Positions 42,147-54,300 of a stretch of 64,000 bases of DNA are shown in pieces; the first letter of the stretch is position 1, and every line of letters starts with the position of its first letter. This stretch comes from Telmatactis stephensoni. Taxonomy: Eukaryota; Cnidaria; Anthozoa; Actiniaria; Isophelliidae. The position numbers were made by a program, and so were the translations under genes. The stretch spans positions 186,001-250,000 of the forward strand of contig JALIZF010001565.1 in NCBI GenBank assembly GCA_029948255.1, read 5' to 3'. The notes below the pieces were generated by a model that saw only the letters and a list, made by a program, of their open reading frames with translations, made no database searches and was not told the origin of the DNA.

Positions 42147-44072
42147 CATATGTATACAGATTAGTTAGCTAAAAAGGCGATATAAGCCCCTCAGCATATT
42201 TTTCTTTTAAGATAACTTTTAGGGCATATCTTGTAGTTACAAATTTTCCACCTTGCTGTTTATTTTTTTCTGAACGGGTTAGATACACTGCTTATAAGCT
42301 AAATAATGGGTAATCTGTATATATGGGTTAGATTTAACTGAAGGATAAGAATGCCAGGAAATCAAATGCAGAACTAGGCAAAACCTAAAAAAATTAACAA
42401 ACAAACAAACAAAAAAACGCAAACACACACATACAACTGAAACATTTATAGCTATATACTCATACATAAAGGGCGTACTGAGATATAAAAATTGCCTGTT
42501 GCTAGGGAAATTTGAAAATGCTCTAAAATGCCTCTAAATTGTCAAATCGCTTTTTCATTTTATAGTTTGACTTCCTTGAGGACTCTTGAGGGAACTTTCA
42601 CATTTTGAACGTCATTTCGTGACGTGATCACATGACGCCTTAGCTATAAAAAAGCTATAACTGATTTCCTTTAGCAATGTATATTGGAGAATTTGAAATA
42701 AATTAAATAAATCTTGAAATTAAGGTGCATAAAACCAAGGATGCGTTTTAAGAATGATCTTCTGCAAGTAAACTTATCGTGATTTTTGATCGTAAATGAG
42801 CGAATAATACATATAACTTCCGTATTTTTATAATTTTATGCCAATCCCATGCTTGGCTTTGAAGAAAAGGCTGTAACTGATATAAAAATTGAAGAAACAC
42901 GGTGAAATCCGCCAAAGATTATAGCTTTTTAAAGAAACCGGAAGTAAATTGTCCTAAACATAACAAAAATGAGTCCATTTTGTCAGGTTGCCGTGTTCTT
43001 TGCTCTACCGTAAAAATGGTTGTCGCAAAAAACGCGCGCGTGTGCGCCTATCGCCAAGGTAGAGACTATTTCGCGAGCTTCAGAACGACATTTCGCATCA
43101 AATTAAAGGAACCGTTATTAGGGCCAGATAAAGGGTTGGGTTTAGGACTGGGGACTGGGATAGGGTCACATTTTTAGTTAGTTGTAAGAGAAAAAGAAAA
43201 AAAAAAAAAAAACACGAGAAACCTAATTTGCAAGTGTATACATTAAACAAGGTCTATATCACCACAGCGTTCTAAATACAAAAAATTCTCTACTCAGTCA
43301 AAAATGCTATTTTTGTCAGCTTTTAAGCTATAAGTAGCCGACAGCACGAGTGCATGTCCTCAAATTCACACACACACATACACACACACAAAAAGACACA
43401 TTTATATTCCGGCCTCACAAACATGCTTTTCGCTGGACTGAACAATCATAACACTTACCGCAGTTTTGAGTAGAACTTCTTCCTTTCACCGACCGAATTT
43501 TAATAAGAGTCGCTGCGAAGGACATTTTTCTCTTTTTGAGGTCCAAAGAATGTGCTTTATCCAAGTCTTTAACAGCACTTTAGGTTTTTCCTCAAAACGT
43601 TTCAGATTTATCTAGTTCAATGCCGTAAGTATCGGAAAAGACACAACATGTCTACCACGAGTTGACGAACCGACGAATCGTCTCCTACTAATAAAATCTC
43701 ATTTTGGCTAAAAATGTTCTGCGTTATCATTTTCCATTAAGTCTAAAAATATCCAAGAGTCTCATTCAGTATTCCTTGAGTTTGTAGCACTGCCAAAAAT
43801 ATTATTTTTGAAGTGTTTTTACTAGATAAACGACCTTCACAGTTGATTTTGTAATTTTGATTTCAGCCGCGCGCGCGCGCGTAAACCGGAAGTGAAATGT
43901 TCACATGCTAGAAAAGATGGAAAGCGGATTAAAAATGCCATATAGTAAACTTCTGAGCTTGGTCATTACGGAAAAAAAGACATCGGTCTGATATTTTCCC
44001 GTATTGACCGCGCTCGGTTTAATAATAATAGTAAAACATCCCTAAGGTAGTAAATAATCAAATAAATAATAT

Positions 44073-44159
44073 AAATAAGTTCAACTACATTTTTCTATAA
44101 TTTTATGCCTAAAAAAATTTATGCATAAAATTAAAGAAAAATGTAGTTGAACTTATTTA
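44073..44159. repeat. AT-rich hairpin
   Basis: AATAAGTTCAACTACATTTT on the left pairs with AAAATGTAGTTGAACTTATT on the right. The interior has a second inner pairing (TTTTATGC / GCATAAAA). Likely a MITE remnant about 600 bp upstream of the PAN2 start. Confidence 0.78.
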
Positions 44160-44589
44160 TTCCTGATAAATTAATAATCTTTTCACAGCAGACAGCTTCA
44201 TCTGCTGACACTCACATTCACTACCTCTACACTAAATATTTTACATACATCGCTCAACTCACATGTTGATTTTTGTAGTGGGAGGAAAAACCGGAGAACT
44301 GGCCGGAGAATAAACACCCGTGGCATGGTAGCTAGAGAACAACATATCAAACAAACTCAGTTCAGTCATATATCATATATTCAGGGAATATGTTCTCTAC
44401 CGGCGGCCACAAGGTCGGATTTCATAAAATCGAAGTGTTTCTTCAATATTTTTAGTATAAATAAGCTAAAAATATATGGAAATGCAAACTGATCATTTTT
44501 ACCTTTTTTCGTTTCCTTTCATTTCCTTTTCAGCAAGCTGGAATCCAAATATTGGCTCTTGAAATCATGCGAAGAAGGCTTTCCTTTTG

Positions 44590-44755
44590 CCTTTCGCATG
44601 CAGGTCGCTTTTTTCGACACCACGGCAAAATGACTGCACATGCGCGAGTTTTCGCGGGCTTACGCTTCGCTTCATTTTCCCGCGCAAAATATCAACACAG
44701 GAAACCCAACAACCTATCAAAACGCATGCGTAGTGAAGTATTCTTTGTTTTGATC
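44590..44755 (+). promoter_or_regulatory. PAN2 proximal promoter / 5' UTR
   Basis: The 165 bases before the ATG are relatively GC-rich. They contain two NRF1-like palindromic words (ACATGCGCGAG at about 44639 and AACGCATGCGTAG at about 44721) and an E2F-like TTTTCCCGCGCAAAA at about 44676. No TATA box is seen. These motif types are common at housekeeping promoters. Binding is inferred from the sequence only. Confidence 0.4.
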
Positions 44756-45332
44756 ATGGAGCTTGATCATGGTGGATTGGTTAAGGAAGAATATCAAGAA
44801 ATAAGAGCTATTTTTAATAATGGCAGAGAGCCTAATGCACTTACGAACGTTGTGGTAGATCCTTTTGAAGAACTGGTTTGGGTTGGAAACCAATCGGTAA
44901 GGATTTTGTTGAAAGATTCGATGATTTTAGGACGAACAATTTATGACAAATAACTTCACAGTTTGTTCTCTTTATAATAGAGAAATAGAATTTTTCTTAA
45001 TGTTAGAGAAAATATCAATGCCTTAAGCAGTAATAAGCTTTGTTGCTAACATCTTTTGCTTTTTGTTTATACTTTTCGTCGATCGTTCTTAAAGTAATTT
45101 GCCAGATAAAATATTTTCGTCTCTGTGTATTCTAGGGACATATCACTTCTTACTATGGCCTACAACTTCAAAAGTATACAGCATTTCAAGCCCATCACAG
45201 TGAAATTAGGCACATGCTTGCTGATGATAGAGGAATCCTTTCTTTATCTTGTAATCAATTACGCTATGGAAAGAGAACGGGACTTAGAATCTTCAGTCTC
45301 AGGTAGATTTAGAATTCCATATGAATCCCCAC

Positions 45333-45379
<47 letters not shown>

Positions 45380-48300
45380 CAGTAACCATGCTATGCAATA
45401 ACCGTACCATCATGAATTGTACAAAAAATGATCTATGTAGATAGAGATTTCAATTTTGATGTTTTTGATTGCAGTCAGCCAAGCATGTCTAACTTACAAT
45501 GCATGTTACAAAGAGACAATAGTAATTTACTACTAGCGGGTCATCAAGACCATATGATAGAAGTGGACTTGAAGACTGGTACAGTAACTGGTGAGGTACG
45601 TATGATATACTTCCTTGTAGGCAAAGCATGACTTTGAAGCATATTTTTTTCAAATTTGATTTCTCTTTTTTATTTCATACGGAAGGTCAAACTTTCAATA
45701 AATATGAAAATGTGAGTGCTTAGAAGCATTTTTCTGTATGATGTGTGTGCATCTTTGTAAGCAAAAGCGTGAAAAATTCTCAGGGGATTTGAAAACATTC
45801 GCAACTGGTCTTTAGGGTAAGGTAGACCTACATGTACTAAATCAAGGCATTGTTAAGCAGTGTAATTTTTTCTGCAACTTGTCTTGTAAGTTTTGTCTTG
45901 CAGTGGCATTGTAAAACAAGTTGCTTGTCCCAGCTGGCTTTGCAGGGATCAGCGTGAAACAGTGCATTGTGTCAAAAAAGGTCCTGCAGTCGTTGCAATA
46001 AGTACATGTACATGTAGAACCAAGTTCTTCTTTTCACAATGATTGTGTAAGCTACAATAGTCCCCTTCACAGTTCCCTGTGCCATCTTGAAAGGTAGCCG
46101 TGCCTTTGCACCGAAGCGAGACGAATGGTGAGCACGTAATGATAAAGACCTGTGAACAATTGTTCTAGGTGTTAAAAAGGTATCTATCATTGCACGCTCA
46201 CCGTTCGTCTCGCTTCGATGCAAAGGCACGATACCTTTCAAGATGGCGCAGGGAACTGTGAAGGGGACTATTGTAGCAGCTGCCTCAGTGTCTGGTAATG
46301 ATTTTGCATAATGCAGATTATACAGCACTGCAATGCTTCATACAACTTTTTTCTTAGAACTAATGCAAGATGAATGTCAGAAAAAAATGTTGTATTGCAT
46401 CATGTAACCATGCATCTATGGGCAAATCTTTTGGAGCTTACAAACAATAACTTTAGTTAGTATATCATACAGGAACATTGTAAACAACAAATTATTTGAA
46501 AATTCAAGGTTGAAGTTGATCCTGGTACAGTTGTTATGAAATGGTCATCAAGATACATCTGTTGCGGTGATACCAAAGGAAAGGTAATGAAATTAATCTG
46601 AAGAAATTTAAGCTTAAAACATCCTTTAATCCTTGTTCTCACTAGTGTTGCAAGCATAAGCACAAGCAACATATGCAGACTCAGTAATGTGCTGCTCATT
46701 AGCAGTGCTTGTCTTTTGGTACTCCCCCCCCCAAATCTCCATGGTTCATCACATGAAAAAAGATGATCTCTGCTAATGAGCAGCACACTATTGAATCTGC
46801 ATATGTTACTTGTGCTTCTACTTGCAGGCCTTACAGATAGATATATAATTTTACACTGTATTTTAAAAAGGTTGATGGGGCAAATGGCAAATGCACAGTT
46901 CCTTTTGGTCATGCAATCACCAATCACTGTTTGCCATTCGCAGTTCGCCCCGTCAATATGTATTTTTCATGTATGTTTCCAAGGTAACATTGAGAGATCC
47001 AAGCACCCTTAAATCAGAACACATCTTGGATACACATTCTGGGACACTATCAGACTTTGATGTTTCTGGAAACCTTGTTGTCACATGTGGATTTTCATCA
47101 AGGTGAGAATGCCACAAAATTTATAGGTGTACTGTAGTTAAAAATTATATATATTTATTTATATCATACATGTATATTTCTATTTATATAATTATAAATT
47201 TGTATTAAAAGTTATATAAAGCAATTTCCCTTTCAGTTATGGAATGTACTTACTCTGCTTCCTTGATTAGGCACCCTCCCTTGATTAAGCACCCCTGCCA
47301 CTTAAAGACAACATTTCAAATAAGCACTCTCCAAAGAAGTACATTATGAAAAGAGATTAATAGTAAATGGTAAATTGCTTTTTATTACTGCAGAGTTATG
47401 GCCTGTTTTCTGTACGGGGAACAATGTTTTTGTATTAAGCATCCCCTTGAATAAGCCCCCTCCCCATTTAAATGACCTCTTGTCCACCAAGATTGAAAAA
47501 ATAATCACCCAAGGCACTTAATAAATTATTGAGGAAATATAACAGTAATTCTGTTTTTTCTTCACAAAAGGCATGGCCATTTAACTGTGGATAGGCTACT
47601 GATGGTGTATGATCTCAGGACTCTTAGAGCACTTCCTCCAATACAGGTGAACATGGCAAAAATACCTCACTGTTATTGGGTGGTTATTTCATGCAATTAT
47701 TATTATTGCATTTAAGTGATTGAAGGATTCATTAAATAAAACTAATGATTCCAGGAAAGTCTTTGTGTCCATGTGCAAGGATGGAGTTTTAAAAGAGGGG
47801 TACTAAAATTTGATTTCATCGGTGGGAAAGGAAGTTTGGTTCTAGTTGATTGAGAGTGCACAATACAGCTTATAATCCTAGTTCAGACTTATAAAAAACA
47901 AAAGCGTGATACCTGTAGACTGTAAGATTAATGTAAAATGAATTAATGAAGGTTTTCAAGATTTTCTCTTGTCATTTGCTTATAAAATGTACAATGTACA
48001 ACTGTATGGCTCCTCTTCTCCTACATGACCCCACAAGCTTTAATTAGCTTTAAATTTTATTGTTTTTAAATACATGTAAAGGTTATCACATTGAGGTATC
48101 TGTAAGGAGGATCTTGCCAACATAATTGCTTGTCAAGATCATGACAAGACAGACAACCTAGGTAACATTGAATCTTTGATCTTGTCAGGTTTCAATTGAA
48201 CCAGTGATGTTGAAGTTTCTACCATCTTTCTCTGCAAGACTTGCAGTTGTTTCTCAGGTGCATTATAAAATCATTGCATTGGCTAATTCACTGATCACTA

Positions 48301-51300
48301 CAGAGCAGATCAATTTTTATGGGTGCAGGGGGTGTGTACTCCTTCCTGAAATGACTTTGGGCCCTTTTCTACTTTTCTATTCTTCCAAAGTATCTTGTCA
48401 TCCTCAGGATGGTTTATGATTTCCATAGCCCTCTCACTCCATCCTAAACGATAATCCTTAATCCACCCCTGCAATAAAGATTTCTCAACATGATTGATTT
48501 CCTTGCATTATTACAGAGCGGTCAGTTTCAGTTTTGTGAACCTGGCGGCCTCATGACTGCATCTTCAATGTATGTCTACAACATTAATGCACATGGAGGG
48601 ATGTGCACTGCTGTGGATGTGTCATCAAATTGTCATGCAATGGCTTTTGGAGATTCTAGTGGTTAGTATGATTTATGATTTAGTCACCTTGTCCTTGGCA
48701 GACACATGTAGGTATGCCAATAACTGTAGACCCTGTATTGTAATACAGTAGGCAGCACCTATATATATGGCTTAGCATCATTTGCAGTGTTCTTGTGAAG
48801 AGTCACAAACTGCTTAATTAATTAATTAATTTATTTATTAATTTATTTGTTAATTAATTAATTAATTAATTTATTTATTTATTAATTAATTAATTTATTT
48901 ATTTATTTACAAAGCTTTCACCAACTTTAGTAAAATAAAAAAAAAATAATAATAATAATAATAATAATAACTGAATAAAAGTAAGTATATATATATATAA
49001 AGGCGAGGGACACACAACAGAGCTAGGCTCCAATTAAAGCATGCCCTATGAATAAAAATAATTTACATTAATTAAAATGGTATTCACAAGCCTCTTGGTT
49101 ATTGCTGGTGTCTCCAGTGCCAGTTACAGTACTTTGGTTGGACAAAATGTGTCCGGACTGTAATGATGCCTTTTCAGGCATTTGATTGAGAAGTCTTGGC
49201 TTACATTGTAACTTCACATGTTGTTGTTTACTTTAAAATCTCTAGAGAGCACTGCATGATTATTTGAGATCAAGTCCAATTTGTTCTTTTACAGATCTGT
49301 TTGATTTTATGATTTTAATTGTAGGATACTTGCATTTGTGGGGAGATACAAAGGTTTCAGACATATGTTTTAATAACTTTTCTGTACAAACTGAATTTGC
49401 TACTGAGGTATGCTACTTATGTGTGTGTTTGTCTTTGTTTTCTAAAATCCACGATGCTCAGTGTACATTTAAATCCTCAGGGAAGAAAACTGTACCTTCT
49501 TTTACCTTCATATTTTTCAATTCACAGGTGCCACGCACACAGCGCATGGCAATAGATGACTATTCCATTCCACTTTCATCATTTCCTTTACCTTATTCAA
49601 AGTAAGTTATACTTTACTGGTACATTATGGGCCTAAGAGTGGTGTTGAATGATCCCAGCAAAAAGTCAGTCTCACAAAATTTTGGTCAAAAGTTGTGGGT
49701 CTTCAAGTCTTGATTTTGCACAAAAAGTCATGTCAGAGTCTCAGATTTTGAAAACAAAGAAAATCAGTGAAAAAGAGACTCATGCTCACAAAGAATTGCT
49801 TTATCTGATTCTTGCAAAGTCTTGCCTTGACCATTCGACCCTCTACAAAAAGAGTGCCTGAATTTATTGTCCACAGTCCACCATATAATTATATAGCCAT
49901 GTAATCGTTGGAGCCGAGAAAATAATACTTTGTTGAACAACAATTTTTACATCTGTGGCTGTCATTAATTTCAGTGAGCCCTTGTTCTCTGATTGGCCAG
50001 CAGAATACTACGTCAGGGAAGACAGGTAAAAAGTCATCTCAACTCACCTGATTTGGTTAATGGTGCCATTTTCTGTTCATAAGCCATGAGGGTGGTTGGA
50101 GAGGAGAGATGGTAACTTACAAACATTAATAGTATCACATAATTTATATTTCTTTACCACAGACATCCCATGCCGATTGACCCTGAAATTCTTCGTACCA
50201 TGGTAGTGAGGCACTTCATTGGTTATGCTCCAAATCCAGGCAACAGGAGAAGAAACCAGGTGAAAATTTATATGAATTATACTTCTGAAATTGTCAACTG
50301 TACAAAAAAGGAAGCCTGGGCAGTTGTCTTAAGCCACAATTACACAATAACCCACATGATTGTATGTATAATATGGTGTTAGCACCCCAAATTTTTGGTA
50401 CATGGACCAATTGTTTTACGCACTGTGGTGCATATTTTCGTGATACATAATTTGGTACATCTAACAAGAAAAGCAATTGCAACTCATGAATTTGATTTTT
50501 ATTGCACCCCCACCCCACCTTCACCACCATCTTTGACTGATGGCTTCCCAGACACTCCAGTACACGCCAAATCAAAAAACATATTTCTTTAATTTGCACG
50601 ATTGCTGGTAAGTCAATGACATTTAGTTCATGTACAGTGTATGCTTGCTTTCAGTGGCCATATCAAGCAAAACCTGGACATCTCACATCACCCAACAAGA
50701 AGAAAGAGGAAGCAGATGTACCAGAGTCACCTATGAGCAGAGGTACTGTAGCCATGGCAACCATAGCTTACAATAGTACTAGGCTCTCAGAAGGAGTTCT
50801 GGCAACCAGTGGAAATGCAGTGGTTGGGAAGACAACTTACATGTAGTTGCCTGTTTTGGCTATAAAGTTTGATTTTGGTGAAAATTGTCACTTGAACTTG
50901 CCTTCTGCCTCTAATGATCAATTGTGGCACATCTTGGAAATTCTATTGAGAATCTTGTGGAAAGAAAAGCCTGTATGGCTAACATTTCTCATTTCCTTTT
51001 TCCTCTTATAGATGATGACCCTTCTATTGTAATACCAAAAGCTTACAGACGTGTTGAAATGAAGTACTCTAAATTAGGTATGCATATCAGCTGTGTCAAG
51101 TGACTGATACTATTAGGCAGATTTGGCAAACATGATGCAACACGACAACAGGACATGAAATGATGAAAATATCACATTATTTCGTTAAATATGTGACTAC
51201 TACATGTATGAGGTAATGATGCTATTTTGGAACCAGCTTTGTAATTGTTGTTGTTGTTGTCTGTCAAATATACTACATTTTTGGTGACGAGGATCAAGGA

Positions 51301-54300
51301 AAATAATAATAAATCTTTATTGAGGATACTAACGTCACAAAGGTGATTTACAGATAGGTCCTGAAAATACATTTTACAGAAAAGGCAACCTGCAGCGAAA
51401 TTGAAGTGTTTGATTGTGAAAATGATTCATGGGAATTGTATGTATATATCAAAAGGTTGAATTTCTATTTTGGAGCGAATGGCATTAAGGAATCTGACTG
51501 GATGATCAGTCCAAAAGCAGTGGAAGTCCAAAGTCTTATAGTCGAGGCAAATTGCAGAGGAGGCAAATTTGGAACATAGTTTGTCAGCACACACAGAGTC
51601 CTCTTTTACACTGTGTCATGTTTGCTAAACCTACCTATTGGTAGTCAAACTTGATGACTATTGATGGCATTTTGTATAACTGTTTTCATTTGGTCAGGTC
51701 TGGAGGACTTTGATTTTGGCCACTACAACAAAACCAAGTTTGCAGGCTTAGAAATCCATATACCAAATGCATACTGTAATGCCATGTTACAGGTTAGTTG
51801 TGTTTCTATAATGTTCACTCCAAGGTAGTAGACCATGTAGTTTTCATGTGTGTCAGACAGACTCTGTCTTACTGCAACCATGTCAGGGCGTGACAGACTC
51901 TGTCGTACTGTGACCATGTCAGGGCGTGACAGACTCTGTCTTACTGTGACCATGTCAGGGCGTGACAGACTCTGTCTTACTGTGACCATGTCAGGACATG
52001 ACAGACTCTGTCTTACTGTGATCATGTCAGGGTGTGACAGACTCTGTCTTACTGTGACCATGTCTGGGTGTGACAGACTGTCTTACCTTGTCAACGTCAG
52101 GCGTGACAGACTCTGTCTTACCGTGACTATGTCAGGTCGTGACAGACTCTGTCTTACTGTGTCAATGTCAGGCGTGACAGACTCTGTCTTACTGTGACCA
52201 TGTCAGGGTGTGACAGACTCTGTCTTACCGTGACCATGTCAGGGTGTGACAAACTCTGTCTTACCATGACTCTGTCTTACTGTGACCATGTCAGGCATGA
52301 CAGACTCTGTCTTACTGTGACCATGTCAGGGCGTGACAAGCTCTGTCTTACTGTGACTCTGTCTTACTGTGACCATGTCAGGGCGTGACAGACTCTGTCT
52401 TACCGTGACCATGTCAGGGCGTGACAAACTCTGTCTTACTGTGACTCTGTCTTACTGTGACCATGTCAGGCGTGACAGACTGTCTTACCATGACCACATC
52501 AGGGCCGTGATGTCTATAGAACAATTTATGTGGGAAACTTACTGTGCTGTACTGTGACCGTGTTAGTGACGTAATGTCTATAAAAACATTAGAAATTCCT
52601 GTCGTAACCATAACATGCAGTAATGGTGCCATTTTCCCAGTCATATGAAATCCACTCTAAAAACTGTGCTGTGACCATGCTGTTTTTACAGTCATACAAA
52701 ACTGTTTTAACACCAGCCTTACTGCAGCTGTATTTTAGTAATTAATCTTATTTGTTTCAGGTGTTGTATTTCTTGGAACCTTTGAGAGTCAAACTACAGA
52801 ATCACATATGTAAACGGGAATTCTGCCTTGCATGTGAATTAGGATTTTTGTTTTACATGTTGGACCAATCAACTGGTGCGCCATGCCAGGTAATGTACCG
52901 AAACTACAGGGGAATCTTTAAAGCGGACATCCAAGAAAAGTGCTCGTAATATAGAGGTGTCCGTTTTATAGAGGTTTCATTTATAAGGAAATTTGTGTGG
53001 AGGTTCCAGCGATCAGGACATATAGACCTGTCTGTTATAGAGAGGTGTCCGTATTATGGAGGTGATCGTTTTATATAGGTTTCATTTATTTAACAAATAG
53101 AACAGCTTTTTCCGTGCTCCGTTCAGTAATACAGCACGCAGGAAGTGACGAAAGCACGAAAGAAGTGTAAGGAGAGCACGAACCGTAGGCGAGTGCTCTC
53201 CACACTTCTTGAGTGCTCTCGGCACTTCCTAAGTGCTGTATTACTAAACGGAGCACGGAAAAAGATGTTCTATTTGTTTTATTATATTCAAGGAAAAAAG
53301 TGCGATTTTCTCCGTACAAAAATTCAAAAGGTGCGCGCGCGGTCGAGCTCGCGCTGCTGACATCAGAGCTGTGCTCCGTTCTCTGATAAAGCACAGCTGT
53401 CAGCCAATCAGAGCGCGCGTATCGACAAGGGTATATAATAATAGGAAATATGTGGAGGTTCCAGCGATTGGGACATATAGACCTGTCTGTTATAGAGAGG
53501 TGTCCGTATTATGGAGGTGTTCGATAGAAGAGGTTCTACTGTACATTTTATTCCTTAGTTCCTGTGGATTAGTACCTCATAACGCTGTACTCAATGCATA
53601 GTGGCAGTAACTTTGGAATCGTTTCGGTTTCAGGCCAGCAATTTCTTGCGTGCTTTTCGTACCGTCCCTCAAGCATCAGCTCTTGGTCTTGTGATGAACG
53701 ACATTGATGAATCAGCAGGAAATGCGAACTTCCCTCGTCTGATACAAAGTTGGATTCGTTTTGTGTTGCAGCAGAGTCATCAGGTTTGCTCCAAAGATCA
53801 CTAGATAAACAGTATTATAGCGTGTGTATCCGACTCTTAAGGGAAGGAGAGGAAGGGAGGGGTTGCTGTGGAGGCTACAACGTATCGTTAACTTAGCTGT
53901 TTAGTCAAACTTATTTATTCACAACAAATCAAAAGTGGTCCCTGAACCAAGGGCACTAGGACAAAGTCGTTGTGTTTATGTGTAATAAATTAAGTTAAAA
54001 ATTGTACTTATCTGCAGTCAATCCTTTGAAGCTCTGAAGTCACATTATTTCCTCTGTTTTTGACCCTTCTGCCCTCTGTTCTAGCTGTTATAATGCTTTA
54101 TCTTTGGTCAAACGAACGTTCCAACGGTTTGAATATCGATACTCGTTTGCAATTGGGGTCCAGTTCCCGCTCCGCCAAACTTTAGTTAGCGATTAGTAGT
54201 AATAAGTTAATCAAATTCGACAACACAGCCCTTTCTATTGTCCTCTCGTCTGCTCGTATAATTGGATTATCTTGACAGGTAAGGGGGCCAGTGATGACAG

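Larger units (their letters stand above)
41895..44755. other. Intergenic region between the CLN3-like array and PAN2
   Basis: The first ~100 bp still resembles the array 3' flank (GTCTTCAATGTGGAAACGTC). The rest is AT-rich without a supported gene. It contains a 31-bp-stem hairpin (42071-42146), a CG-alternating run at about 43868-43881, a ~25-bp-stem hairpin at 44073-44159, an (A)n run near 43198, and ACAC-rich sequence near 43370. An open frame at 42902-43177 has no recognisable features. Confidence 0.6.

Noticed and set aside
42902..43177. 91-codon ORF upstream of PAN2
   Set aside because: No recognisable domain, and it ends in a low-complexity LGLGLG run; no evidence of transcription.
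51850..52557. Repetitive proteins ([12 protein letters not shown] type) on both strands
   Set aside because: They are products of a ~36-bp minisatellite in an intron.
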